Source: Echria macrotheca (Eukaryota > Ascomycota > Sordariomycetes > Sordariales > Schizotheciaceae). From it: 64,000 nt of DNA. Below, in pieces: positions 1 through 11,514 of the stretch. The stretch lies in contig MU839839.1 in assembly GCA_030411725.1 (NCBI GenBank), forward strand, positions 1 to 64,000, written 5' to 3'. Made by a program: the position numbers and the translations under genes. Positions within the stretch are counted from its first letter, which is position 1; every line of letters starts with the position of its first letter. Under the pieces are notes generated by a model. The model saw nothing but the letters and a program-made list of their open reading frames with translations. It searched no databases and was not told the origin of the DNA.

Positions 1-102
1 CCACGTGGGGGTGGCCAGACACTTTGTACCAACCAACTGCAGGTCCAACAATGTCTCGGAAACCTGTAAATAGACACCTCCGGCCTGACCTGACATTAAT
101 GA

Positions 103-120
103 CCCCCCCCCCCCCCCCCC
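103..120. repeat. C18 homopolymer tract
   Basis: An uninterrupted run of 18 cytosines lies in the gene-free left end. Such tracts are prone to length error in sequencing and replication. No function is assigned. Confidence 0.9.
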
Positions 121-764
121 GCCCTCTTTCAATAGAAAAAAATTGCATGCAGCACACGACTACCTACGGGCGATACCATCTAACGACCCCAACCCAGCCA
201 CCTTTCAAACAGCCCAGACGGTAAGGGTACTGATCACTGCAGGTCCAAACGAGTGGGACGAGAGAGGAGGGGAGGGGGTTGCTCCTCGTCAGTTCTCATC
301 CAGCATTTTTTCCCGTTGTTGCCACAATCCCATCCACGCACAACGCAACGGCAACCCATCCATTCATCTCTCCTTAAACAACGGATACCGAGCGAGCGGT
401 CAACTCACTGCAGACTCCTAAATGAGACCCAAACTTTTTCTCTGTACTCTCTCTCTAGCAAAGTAGTAAATGCACATCTTCGGGTCAGCACACACAGAAC
501 TCGGATGCAGACTGCAGTCACTGCAGAACACAAAACGTCAAAGATGTGCATACCTACGTATCATATATTCATTCAGTTTCTGGTTTTGCTGCTTCTTCAT
601 GCAGCCTCTTCTCGATTCAGAAATGCTAGAAACGGGCGACGTGCTAGGTAGGTAGGTACTGTTATAGAGAGAGAGTCTGTGGGTAATTCCAACCCGCTCG
701 GTGTGTGTGTGTGTGTGTTCTATGCATCCAAGTCTGTGTGGGTATGCAGATACTACTCTACTCA

Positions 765-832
765 AGCACATCTTTGACGCTCTCCGCGAACTTTGTTCTC
801 GAAAGAAGACGGGAGAGAGTCTGTGGGTAATT
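765..832 (+). repeat. Degenerate direct repeat, copy A1
   Basis: This stretch begins AGCACATCTTTGACGC, passes through TTTGTTCTCGAAAGAAGACG and ends with GAGAGTCTGTGGGTAAT. It matches 984-1058 over most of its length with small insertions. The two copies are about 220 bp apart. Confidence 0.65.
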
Positions 833-983
833 TCTAGCCGTCCACCCATTATCTTCTTTGCATATTCCATTCTGTCCGTGGGTAACTCAGCCCGCTCGCT
901 CGGTTTGCGTTCTATGCATTCGAGTCTGAGGGTATCTATCGTTCGTCCTGCAAATACTACCTAACTCTACACGTGTACGAGTA

Positions 984-1058
984 AGCACATCCTTGAACGC
1001 GCTTTGCAAATCTTTGTTCTCGAAGAAGACGGAAGAGAGAGAGAGTCTGTGTGTAAAT
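984..1058 (+). repeat. Degenerate direct repeat, copy A2
   Basis: Second copy of the 765-832 element, with an expanded GAGAGAGAGA run before the GTCTGTG word. Divergence from the first copy is mainly substitution and microsatellite length change. Confidence 0.65.
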
Positions 1059-1128
1059 CCCAGCCGTTCCCCTCGTCGTCCCCCACATCTTCCACTCAAG
1101 TCTCAGTCCGTGGCCAATCTTCTATCAA

Positions 1129-1226
1129 GGTATCCCCTGTCACCCGTCCTCCTCTCCTGCAAATACTCTACACGTGTAGGCATGCAAAATGGAAGGGAAA
1201 GAAGGTAAGGAAAGAAGAGTCCGTGG
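1129..1226 (+). repeat. Direct repeat, copy B1
   Basis: About 98 bp starting GGTATCCCCTGTCACCCGT, containing CTGCAAATA, a CATGCAAAATGGAAGG word and GAAGGTAAGGAAAGAAGAG, and ending GTCCGTGGGT. It is closely matched by 1244-1351. Confidence 0.8.
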
Positions 1227-1243
1227 GTATCTTCCATTACCCA

Positions 1244-1351
1244 GGTATCCCCTGTCATCCGTTCCCTTACTCCTCCTCCCCCTGCAAATAGTTACCTTAG
1301 ACATGCAAATGGAAGGAAAAGAAGGTAAGGAAAGAAGAGGAGTCCGTGGGG
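1244..1351 (+). repeat. Direct repeat, copy B2
   Basis: Near copy of 1129-1226 in the same orientation, only 17 bp downstream, with a few insertions. The shared block GAAGGTAAGGAAAGAAGAG is identical, so the pair is a tandem duplication that has started to diverge. Confidence 0.8.
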
Positions 1352-1822
1352 AAATCAATCCCCATTCCCCAGCAGCCCGCAGCCCGCAGCCCACCGCAGC
1401 GTCACGGTCGTCACGGTCGTCATCAAGTCCTTCTGCATGTTCCAGTCTGTGGGTCACTGAGACAAGACACGACATCTGACAAGCCATCTGCTGTGTCTGT
1501 CTGTGCACACCCGACTTTCCGCGAATAAGCTACCTTCTAGAAGGCTTCGATGCATGCACCTTGCATTTGGGCCTTGGCCTCCCCTGCTGCTGCCACTGCC
1601 ACCTTGCACCCAGCCGCCCAATCTACCTAGCCCAATCGTCCAACCGCTCAACCGCCGCGACGGACCAATTTTCTGCCACTCCAACTACCCCCTCGTCGGA
1701 TATGCCCCTTTTTGGAAGAGAAGCCATAAATACGACTCTACGAAAACTACATACCCCAAAATCATTGGTATCAATGTATCATTCTATCATGTGTGTGTAA
1801 AACGTGCTCACAGCAAACCAGT

Positions 1823-3854
1823 CTAACAAGCCCTCGCCCCGGTACTCTGCGCCCTCTCCCTCCTCTGTTCCCTCTGCTTGCCACCAGCAGCAGCATCCCG
1901 CTCACTGCTGCTCGCCCCGCCGCCCTCAAGCCCACTATCCAACGAATTCCGCTCCGACACCTCTTGTTGTCCCGACGGGCCCTGTCTACCCACACCCACA
2001 CCCACACCCAGACCGCCGACCGCCGGCCAGCTGCTCCCCGCCGCCAGCAAAGCACTATCCTTGCGCCTCAGATCCTCCGCCTTGAGCGCCCTGACCATCT
2101 GATACGCCCGGTCGAGCTCCATCTCCACCGCACACCTGATCCGCAGCGCCGCCACGGCAGGCCACGCGCTCCTCTCGCCCTTGCGGATCCAATACTCCAA
2201 CGTCGTCTCCCGCGGGCTGGGCAGCTCCAGCAGCCGCGCAAAGTCTCGCAGATCAACGTCCGGCACGAGCGTCATGCTCGCGCCGGGCATCGTCTCGTCC
2301 ACCAGGAACCGCCGGATGCTCGGCGGCAGGATCCCCAGCGTGTCCAGCTGCCTCAGCCGGTGCCGGATCTCGAAGCCGACCATGCGCACGACGAATCCGG
2401 CCAGGGACGCGCTCTTGCTCCGCGGCTGCTGCAGAGGCGACAGGGATGAGCCGTGCATGTCGCTCTGCAAGAAGGGGATGAGATAGGGCCGCGCCTGCGA
2501 GACGATGAAGTGGTTGACGTTGAACAGCTCGGCTGTGCGTAGCAGCGGGTACAAGAGATCGCGCTGGGACGCGTGCGTCCAGTGCTTGAAGTCGACTGTG
2601 TGCGCGGGCTCCCAGGGCATAATCTGGCCGTCGGGGCCCTTGCAGAGTATCTTGGTGGCCGAGCTCTGGTCGGTGAGGGAGGGGGTTGGGGCGTTGGAGG
2701 CTACCGCTGCTGTCCATACGAGCTTGTTCATGTTAGCAAAACCGTCCGAGCGGAGAGGGAAAACGGAGAAAACATACGACATCCGGCGCCGTTATGTGGT
2801 TGAGCAAGGTAGGTACACCCCCCTGGCCGGCTGTGGCGACGGTGATGTTGAGCACCCGCTTGCTCCGTAGGTATGCCTCCTGGAAGGTGATGTCGCCCAC
2901 GTTGGCGCGCACGCACTCCTCGAGCAGCTTGGAATCGAGAAGATAGCCGTCCTTCTGGAAGCGGCGGAACCTCTGGACCAGGGCTGCCAGTCCACCACCC
3001 AAGAACCCCTTTTCTGTCTTGGCCTCACCACTCGCCGTGACTTCCTTCCCCCTACCGGCAAACGCCGACAGGTCAATGCCATCCCCTCTTAGAATATTGG
3101 GCAGCTCCTCCTCGGGGTGAATAGCCACGATAGCCGCAATCACAGCGCCCGTCGCCGTGCCCGTAATAATCCGCGGCAACAGCCCGCGCAGAAACAACGC
3201 CTTGATAACACCGAGGTGACAAAGCCCAAAGATAGCACCCCCCTGCAGCACAAGCGTGCTCCGTCCAAAAGCCAGCCGCGTGTCATGAATCAGATCCAGC
3301 TTCGCCTGCGCCGACATGACAGGCAACAACCTCCGGTGCGGCTTCGTCGTCGTCGTCGTCGTCGTCGTCTCCACTCCACTAACAACAGCTTCCCTGGCGG
3401 TCGTCGGCAGCGCCGTCATATCCTCAATCACCTCGGCGACCTGGGTGATATACTCATCGATCAGCAACTTGGTGCCGGCGAAGGCATGGTTGAAGAGCTT
3501 GGGCGCCGTGATGTTGCCGAGGTTGCGCACGAGGCCGCTGCGGACCAGGTTGACGAGCGCGTGGATGTCGCCGGCCTCGCGCGCCGCCTCGATGCCCGAC
3601 AGCCGCTCGTGGATCAGGCGGTAGTCGTAGTGGCGCGAGGCCGAGTTGGCCCGCCACAGGTCGAGCCCGAGGAGGCTGTCGAGCTGGAGCGCCGCGGCTT
3701 CCCAGTCCTCGAACGACTCGGCCGTGCGCAGCTTGGAGAGCCAGACCTGGACGGGCGAGCGGCGGCGGTGCCAGGTGATTAGTTTGGTGCACCAGTAGGA
3801 CAGGACGTATGTCAGCATGTTGACGGCGGCGACGAGGACGGTTAGGATGCCCAT
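1823..3854 (-). CDS. Patatin-fold TGL/SDP1-like protein, probable pseudolipase
   Basis: Two exons, complement(1823..2722, 2778..3854), about 658 aa. The 55-nt intron has donor GTATGT and a GCTAAC branch site, and the join reads HITAPDV-LVWTAAVAS. The order matches the TGL3/4/5-SDP1 triacylglycerol lipase family: an N-terminal hydrophobic segment (about residues 1-20), a DUF3336-like region, then a patatin domain starting with the oxyanion segment LQGGAIFGLCHLGVIKAL and ending at ELFNVNHFIVSQ. Family members hydrolyse triacylglycerol or lysophospholipid on lipid droplets. Here the nucleophile elbow reads GTATG, not GxSxG, so Ser is replaced by Ala. The catalytic DG(S) motif before ELFNVN aligns with ASQ, so the Asp also seems lost. 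Hydrolase activity is therefore doubtful. The C-terminal 60 residues are low complexity. Confidence 0.85.
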
Positions 3855-5209
3855 TTTGTCGATATCTGTGAGGATAATTTTGTTCGTTGTGATTCACGGG
3901 CTGTGAGCCGAGTGGAAGTAGCTGATTCTGTTTCGGATCAGACGGTCGAGATCGAGCTCCCAGGGCGAATGTTTAGGTCCGCCATCTATTTTTTTTTCTT
4001 TCCTGGCTCAGAATTGCTTGATCTAATCGTGTTCGTTGTTTGTTGTTAGATGTCGCTCTGTCCTTCGTTCCTTGCTCCCGCGTCCTCTTTAACGGGCGCC
4101 TGGTGTCCGTCGCCCTGTTCCTGCCTGCTAACAGCAGAACCGAGTGGTGAACCACTTTCAAGACCAGTATACGCGTCCAGACGTCGTCTTAAGCCCCTCG
4201 TCCCGATGCGCGGCACTGAAAGGATACGTGGACAGCGCGGTTTCGACGTCCATCACTGACGTATACCAAAAAAAGAAAAAAGAACACATCAGTTCCATAT
4301 AAACGACCCACCGCCACAGACAACAAGGACGGCGGCCAAAAAAACACGTCAGGTGTCCCCGGTTGTGGACTTGTGGTCTCCCCTGGCATGTGATGATGAC
4401 CTGTTGTGGTACTTGTACCTGGCAAATTCCCCGGCCAAGTGCTTCGTCACCGAGGCGCCGAGGCGCGCTAATAAAGCCGCAGGGGTTCCATGCCGAAGCA
4501 CACACACACTGCCGTTGCACATCATTCGGCAAAACCCCCGGCCCCCGCATTCTTGTTTCCACCCCACGCACCCCTCCTTTTTATAGCGACGGAAAATGGC
4601 ACCACAGGGTCAGGGACACACCACACCATGTCAACTCTTGTATCCGTCACACAGATCTGAAAGTATTTGACTCGACATCAACCCTAGGTAGATATATACA
4701 TTTGATCAGGGATGATACGCTGTCTGTATAGACTTGGGCTGCTCAGAACTGCTATCATGCACATACATCGCTCCACGCCCCCAGACACACCATCCCTATG
4801 CCACCGAATCATTCGCCGCCTTATACCCAGTACCGTCCAGAGATACACGAGTAATGGTCACAGCCCAAGTGGCTAACCAAACCCGAGCTCTTCTTGATCG
4901 GTACATCTTTATAAAGGCCCTCTCCAAGCCAACCTTGAACACCCCTCGCCGGTAAACGCCTTGACCGCCATGATTATTTCTAACCTTCAACGCCGTTGCC
5001 TTGCAGGCATGCTTCTAACTCCCCAAGCACGTGATGCACTCAATGGGTATCCTCTAATAAGTTGAAATGCCCCAAATAAATATCCCAGACGGGAACTGAA
5101 CGTTGGTTGCATCCACTCCCATGACCCGAAAGCCGAAAGCAGACCCGACACCTCTTCCGGGAGAGGACGCCGGCTTGTCCGTCGCCCGATCCGCGTCGAG
5201 TATAACTGC
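3855..5209. other. Intergenic spacer, patatin-like promoter and FUN30 3' flank
   Basis: The left part is the upstream region of the leftward patatin-like gene. The right part follows the stop of the FUN30-like gene. Reading frames are short with no family resemblance. Nothing else was recognised. Confidence 0.6.
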
Positions 5210-8200
5210 CTAGTCGGAAGGAGGAGTGGCGAGCGAGCTTCCATTAATCAGCTCCTCGCGGACAGCCGCCTCCATCTGGCCAGACGTCATCTCCACCACC
5301 GCCCAGCCTGTCACCTTGTTGGCCAGCTCGAGCTTCTTCTGGCAGGCCTTATAAACAAGCTCCTCGATCGTGTTCTTCGAGATCAGCCGGATAACCTCGA
5401 CCGGCCGGGTCTGGCCAAGTCGATGCGCCCGGTTCTCCGCCTGGATATCGTCCTGCGGGTTGTCGCTCTGGTCAAAGATGATGACCTTGTTGGCTGCTGT
5501 GAGGTTGATTCCTGTACCACCGGACCCGGTTGTCAGGAGGAAAACAGGGATCGTATCGTCCGAGTTGAACTGGTTGATCAACTCTTGTCGCTCGCTGACG
5601 TCCGTGTTGCCCTGGAGCGAGAGATGCTTAACTCCCGAGAAGGCAAGGGCTTCACCAAGCAGCTCAATCACCTTGGCATATCGTGTGAAGACCAAAGCGC
5701 GGTCCCCGTTGGCTTGATAACCCTTGATAAGGTTCAGCAACGTCTTGACCTTTGCATTCTCCACCCAAGAACCCGCCGGAAGGTCATACTCTCGGATACA
5801 CTTGTAGTCTCTGCACCAGAGATGGATCTCAAAGTCAGACAGCGCCTTGAGTTCGTCTGTCAGGTGGACAATATTGGGCTGTCGTAGCTCGCTCTGCGGG
5901 ACCTTCTTCATCAATATCTTTGCCATCTTCTCAACCTTCTCATCGGTGTAGAAGCGCCGGAAGAGCTGCGGATGGATCGCCGACTTCCGAAGCTGCATCC
6001 ACACATTGTTGTTGTCGTTGTCCCGACCGGTCTTGGCTGCGGCTGTCTGATCAGTCCGCTTGAATCGCCGCTCATACTCTTTGTAAATGGTGGCTTGTGT
6101 CTCGTCCATTTCGCACAGCTCCACCCGGGTTGTCTTGGACGGCATGTCCTTGAGAACCTGTTCCTTTCTACGCTGCAGGATGAAAGGCTCAAGGATGGAT
6201 CTGGCACGGGCAACGCGTTCGCTGTATAGCAACGCGCCCTGAGATACCGCCGTGAGAGAGACCTTTTGGTTGAATAGAGCCTCGAGATCATCAAAATGGT
6301 TGCGGAAGAGATCCGGCTCGATAAACTGGAGGAGCGAAACCATCTCCATGAGATTGTTCTGCACCGGAGTGCCAGAGAGGATCAGCCTCCAGGAAGCCGT
6401 AATCCGGATCAGATCCTTATATAACTTGGTCTTGGGGTTCTTCATCTTGTGGCCTTCATCGAAAACCGCAATGCGCGGCCGCATGCCACGGAGATTTGCA
6501 ATATCCTCCGGGCGAGAGACCTGTGTATACGACGTCAAGACCACGTGATGTTGCGACGGGTCATCGAGAATCTCATCGGCGATCTCGTCTCGGACAGCCT
6601 GAGATCCTTGGTAGACCGTGACGTTCAAGTCGGGGGCAAATCTCTCGAACTCGGCTCCCCAGTTCGCCAGAGTTGACGGTGGCACCATGATCAGGTTGGG
6701 CCAGGGTTGTGCGGCTCTTTCCTTGCCGTTTCGCTCAAAGTCCTCCACAACCGAGCAGATGAGCGAGATGACCTGGCAGGTCTTCCCAAGGCCCATGTCA
6801 TCAGCAAGAATAGCGCCATACTGTTTCTCATAGAGCATGAAGAGCCAGTTGAGCCCATAGATTTGGAACGACTTCATGGTGCAATGGCTGTCCATCATCT
6901 TTGGCTGGCCGAGCGGAAGCTTGATGAGCTTGGGCGACTCTGCGATGCTGTTCGGCGTCATGGGCTTCTCGTCGTCGCCTTTGTTGTCGTCGCGAGGCTG
7001 CCCGGTCTGATCAAGAAGCCACCTAGAAGTGGTGCGCTTGATCTCGTCTGCCTGGCTCTCGCAGACGGCGATGACATGGTCGATGCCGTCTAGAGCGCGA
7101 ATGTACGACTTGACGGATGACACAATGTCTTCGCCAATAGCGACTCTTGAAGACTTCTTGCGCTGCTTCTTCTGATTGATTGTAACGTTCATAGCAGCAT
7201 CAATATCAGCAAACGGCTGGTGACGCAGCATGAGCCGGGCGCTCTCCTCCTTAACGCCCGCAATAGCGACCAGCTGAATCGTGTCGCACGTGTTCAAGTA
7301 TTTGAGCACTCTATCATTGAATGCCATCTCCTCGCTCGGTGCCTCGGGCGAAGTACTGCGGTTTTGCGCGCCAGGCTCGCGTTTGTACTCATCGTCGCTA
7401 TCGGAATCATAGATCGAAATGGGACGCTTGGCGGGGCGCTGTATAATGGGCTCGGGAACGGTCTGGGAGACCTTCAACGGCGAGGACGCGGGCGAAGAGT
7501 GTCTAGGGCGACGGCCTTGTACGAGGCGTCGGCGCGGTTGGACGGGCGGACTCGAAGCCAGCTTGTCGGGTGATGAGTTCACACTAGCCTTCTCAGGAGA
7601 GGGTGAGCTGTCGCTCATGACCCAGTCCTTCATAGGAGTGTATCCGGCCGCGGGGCTCGTAATGGGGCTTCCTTGATCAGACATCTTCCAGACCTGTGGG
7701 GAGATATTGTTAGTGCCAGCCTCAATGGGTTAACTGGAAGCCAAAACCCACGGATTTGGATGCGCGAGGCTTTTCTTTGCCAAGGTTAACGACCGCCTTC
7801 GAGTTCTTTTGCTCGAAGGAGGCCGGGCGGATATCGCCTCTGGCCGGGGTCTCGTCGTCGGAGTCGTCGACCACAATGTAGGTAGGCGTGTTCAACTCGT
7901 CGTCCGAGATGTTGATGGCCTTTTTGAGGGGTGCAGGTTTGGCAGCGGGGTTGCGAAAAGTGGTCCCCCGGGGAGCAATGACGGACCCAAGGGATTTCGC
8001 GTTCCGCAGAGCCGAATGGTTCTTGAAGGGCGAAGAGGCAGGAACCTCGACGTCGACTGTGGAACTCGGAGAAGACGAAATTTTGGGTTGCTGCTGCAAA
8101 GCGGGGCGTTCGAGAATCTGGGTGGGCTGGGTTCCGGCGAAGTAATGCGAGGTTGAAAGTGTGTTTAGCTCGTCCTCGCTGTCTAGAATGCTGTCAGAAA

Positions 8201-8267
8201 ATCCGGCATTGGGGCTCTCCGGGATCGAGCTTCTAATGTGGCGAGGTCGCGGCGACGAGAACTCCAT
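5210..8267 (-). CDS. FUN30/SMARCAD1-type SNF2 chromatin-remodelling ATPase
   Basis: Two exons, complement(5210..7693, 7752..8267), about 999 aa. The 58-nt intron (donor GTGGGT, branch CACTAAC) joins ASKS to VWKMSDQGSP. The start is the ATG at 8267 giving MEFSSPRPRH; the frame continues upstream but looks non-coding. The N-terminal 300 residues are acidic, Ser/Pro-rich and disordered, followed by a CUE-like helical segment (FNDRVLKYLNTCDTIQLVAI). The SNF2 N-lobe has Walker A DDMGLGKT, the DEGH box typical of this subfamily, and LSGTPVQNNLMEM. The C-lobe has GSGGTGINLTAAN and RAHRLGQ. FUN30 proteins remodel nucleosomes in heterochromatin silencing and DNA-end resection. All helicase motifs look intact. 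Confidence 0.95.
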
Positions 8268-9045
8268 GTTGACGACCGAATTAGAACGGGAAGCAGTCGC
8301 TAAAAGCAGTGACAACTCGAAAAAGACAGGAGTTCCGAGGCTGGCTTTGTGCGGTTGTCCGGGCTCCAGCTCTTTGGTTACTGAGAAATTGAAGTCATTC
8401 GCGAGGATCAAAATAGTATCCGAAGAAAAAAGCGGTGGGGTAAAGCAAGAAAAAAGACTTGCACAAAGAACAAGCAGCGAGGGGCAAAGGAAAGCCAGGC
8501 CCGCCTCTATTGTTCGCTTTCTCTATTGTGCGTGGGTGCTCGAGAAAGGACTATTCGAGGGGGTCAAAGGCAGAAGAACAATAGGGGCGGACCTTGTCCG
8601 GTAGACCTTGATCACGGCCCATCGGCGCCCCACACGCTACACGCTCAATTGCAATGCCGACGCGACCACGGCCGCGCTGCCACGTGGGGCGCAGAGGCAA
8701 TTAAACAGAGACACTGTATGAATTGACAGAATGACGCTGTACAAACACAGCCGGTTGGAGAATCTTGCGAACACACTCAGCCAAAATCAACTTCTTCCCA
8801 TCGCCGTATCAATTGTCATACTCCAATTCGTTCCATATCGAGCTTTGATTTTGATTTTCTTGTCAGTGTTGTATAAGTGCAACACTTACTGTGACTAAAG
8901 CAACTGCAAGAGCGACAGTTACGACACAGCGCATTCCTTCTGTGCAAAAGTGGAGCCAATACAGACTGAACCATCCATCTCTCAGCCAACAACGCAAAAG
9001 CCCCCCCAACACCGTCCAAAGCCCAGCATTTTAACAGAAAAAAAA
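8268..9045. promoter_or_regulatory. Divergent promoter region between FUN30-like gene and VMA21
   Basis: A 778-bp head-to-head spacer between the FUN30-like start (minus) and the VMA21 start (plus). It must contain both promoters. No specific factor site was assigned. Confidence 0.55.
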
Positions 9046-9435
9046 ATGGCGACAAGAAGAATCATCTCCCAAGAAAAGACATACCTCGAAAAGGATGACA
9101 AGATCGGCTCGAGCCCGGCCGCCGCCGACAAGTCCAGCATCGCCCCGGCCGTCCCCGCTGCCGTCATCATGAAGCTCCTGGCCTTCACCTTCGCCATGAT
9201 CGTCATCCCCATCGGGTCCTACTTCGTCACCGTGGACACATTATTCAAGGGTACGCACAATTTGTTCAGAACAAAAAAAAAACCCCGAGACTAACAAGGA
9301 AAAGGAAACACTACATATGCTGGCGGACTGGCTGCCATCATGGCAAACGCCGTGCTTATCGGCTACATCATCGTGGCCATGGCAGAGGACCAGTCAGACC
9401 GGGAAAATGAAAAAGAAGGCAAGAAGGACCGCTGA
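9046..9435 (+). CDS. VMA21: Vacuolar ATPase assembly integral membrane protein Vma21
   Basis: Two exons, join(9046..9250, 9305..9435), 111 aa. The 54-nt intron splits the Gly codon in TLFKGNTTYAGG. The protein has a charged cytosolic N-terminus (MATRRIISQEKTYLEKDD), a first membrane segment (VIMKLLAFTFAMIVIPIGSY), a short lumenal loop and a second segment (GLAAIMANAVLIGYIIVAMA). It ends in KKDR, a C-terminal dilysine KKxx signal for ER retrieval. Vma21 is the ER chaperone that assembles the V0 sector of the vacuolar H+-ATPase. Length and topology match the family. Confidence 0.95.
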
Positions 9436-10114
9436 GGAACCCAGCTTCGCACTTTGTATTTGTAATATGTTCAAATTTGCAATTGCTCTCTACGTTACAA
9501 TGGAGCCATACCGTTCTCGGAGCTGTGTCGGTCGTGATCTTGCTGAAGTTCCCGGTACTTGAACATTTGGTGGACAATAAGGAATGCCCAGTCCTCATAG
9601 AATGGACTTTTAAATTATCCATATGGGTATGTTATGTACGGGATCGCAACATAAGAAAATCACAGGTAAACGATCAAGTATGATTAACAGCAAAAGAGGC
9701 AGGCCACCCACACATCCACGACATCGTCCGGGAAATAACCCTCGCTCGTATTATGGACTTTCATAAACCCACATAACCCATTCCGGCATACACCGTTCCA
9801 AACCAGACTCCATCTCTTGAACAGCTTGTCAGCCATACGAGCCACCCATCTCTTCTAGTGCCTATGGTACCTCAACGAAACTTGCATCCATTAATGTCCA
9901 ACCCGCACTTTCATTATTGCCTCATGCCACCTTTTTAACCCCCCGGATGGCGTCGTACGACTCCAGCTATACCGCCGACCAACCCCCTGCTTGGCGTTCT
10001 GAAAGGAATCAATGTGACCCCTCTCAGCCAGAAGGCTGTCGAGGACGTCGGGTATCCGCGAAAAACACAAAAGAAATCGCAATCGTAACTGCTCGTAATT
10101 CGCTAATGCCCAGA
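9436..10114. other. Convergent 3' spacer
   Basis: About 680 bp between the 3' ends of VMA21 (plus) and the DUF2406 gene (minus). It presumably holds both 3' UTRs. Nothing else is visible. Confidence 0.6.
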
Positions 10115-11514
10115 CTAGCTACTCTTGCTGAACCGGCGCGCGAGCCAGCTCTTGCGCTTCTCCGGCATGGCCGGCCGCTCCTGAACTTGCTGAATCGCCG
10201 TTGGTTTCCTCAAAATTGTCGTAGGCGCCTTCTGTGGCACCGGCGGTGGTGCGCCAACAGGATGATAACCGTTCTGCCCGCCTGGGCTTTGCGGGTTGTT
10301 TTGCAGCCCCACTGTGAATTGCGGCGCCTGGTAAGCTGAGTTCTGGCTGAAGCCAATACCGTAGTCATTGAGCGGTTGCGGTGGCTTCGGAGGGACCTGG
10401 ACGCGCTCGACGGAGCTGTTGTCGCTGCTGGTGGGGTCTGTCTGGTAGCCCGACGGCTCTCCCGAGGTGCCGCTGCCAGACGCCGCCGAGGCAACGGTCT
10501 CGTAGGATCGGTGATTGGGCGGAAGCACATAATCATTCGGATTTTGCTGTCGGTATGGTCCGCTGAATGGGGGCGGTTCGGACATCATCCTTGGATATCC
10601 TCTTCTGCCCTGATTCTGCGGCCCTGGGGTATGTGACCCTTGCTGGTCGTAGTAACTGTCTCGTGGCGGTCCCATTCCTCCGCTTCGCAAGTCATGCTGA
10701 CTACCGGCGCCGTCAGGACGACCGGGGTACATCATCGACGGCGGCCGGCCACCATAGTAGCTGTCATGCGAGAACCTCGCATTGTTTCCGTCTAGTGTCA
10801 AAATGTCAGTAACGGGCCGTGCTGCTGAAGTGACTCGTGACGACATACTGGCATAGTAACTGCTCCGACGATTGTTTCCCCATGAGACGGACTCTGCGTC
10901 CGAGCGGAGCATCGACCTGCGGCTGGTGTACCCGCCGTCAATGGCCGCCTCGAAACTTCGGATGGTATCGAGCGGGCGTTCCCACCGGCTGCGCGTAGGG
11001 TTCGACCGATCTGGATCAGCTGTGGGGGCGAGCATTAGTCTTGCACTAGGATCGAAAATAGTTAAAGATGACATACCAATGGGGTTGCCGAAGGCGTCCT
11101 TGTGTTGGATGCTACGAAGAGGAGCCAGAGATGACTTCACCTGCGCTGCCACCTCGGCTGCACTGACTGTTAGAGACCAATTCCATCCATCGTCCGACGG
11201 CGCGCAAACTTACCTGGCTCCGCCTCATTCATGGCCAATGTCGGATCCGCCTTGCTGTGCAGTCTCTTGGCCTCCTTCTCTGCCGAAGTCTCGTGCAAGT
11301 CGATCTTGTGATTGGACCCGTGAGACTTGTCGGATCGGAAGCTGATGCTCCTCGACTTCCGGGTTTGAGCGGCAGGCCGTTGGCTCACGGGTGGCTGACT
11401 GGGGGTTTCTCTGAGCGGTGGAAACTGCGAGGGCGCCTGCTGATATTGTTGGTATTGTTGTTGGTATGAGTGGGAAGGCACCGATGGCGGTGGGAGATCG
11501 TTCGAGGTTGCCAT
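10115..11514 (-). CDS. DUF2406-family protein, Pro/Ser/Gln-rich
   Basis: Four exons, complement(10115..10791, 10849..11019, 11077..11157, 11214..11514), about 409 aa. Splice frames agree at every junction, e.g. NEAEP-AEVAAQV, FGNPI-ADPDRS and SYYAN-GNNARF. The start is the first in-frame ATG (MATSNDLPPPS); the frame runs further upstream only from a TTG. After a Gln/Tyr/Pro-rich leader come the conserved stretches of fungal DUF2406 proteins: HETSAEKEAKRLHSKADPT, SLAPLRSIQHKDAFGNP and SRWERPLDTIRSFEAAIDGG. The rest is disordered, rich in Gly, Pro, Tyr and Ser, ending in a basic patch (KRKSWLARRFSKSS). The molecular role of this fungus-restricted family is not established. Confidence 0.85.

Larger units (their letters stand above)
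1..1822. other. Gene-poor left flank with degenerate repeats
   Basis: No convincing coding region is present; open frames are short, overlap on both strands and have no family character. The stretch holds a C18 tract, GT and GA dinucleotide runs, and related degenerate repeats between about 660 and 1351 that share words such as GAGAGTCTGTGGGTAA and GCATGCAAATGGAAG. It is the 3' flank of the leftward patatin-like gene. Confidence 0.6.

Noticed and set aside
3117..3782. 221-codon plus frame opposite the patatin-like gene
   Set aside because: It is an antisense shadow rich in Arg and Gln; the minus-strand frame carries the conserved family motifs.
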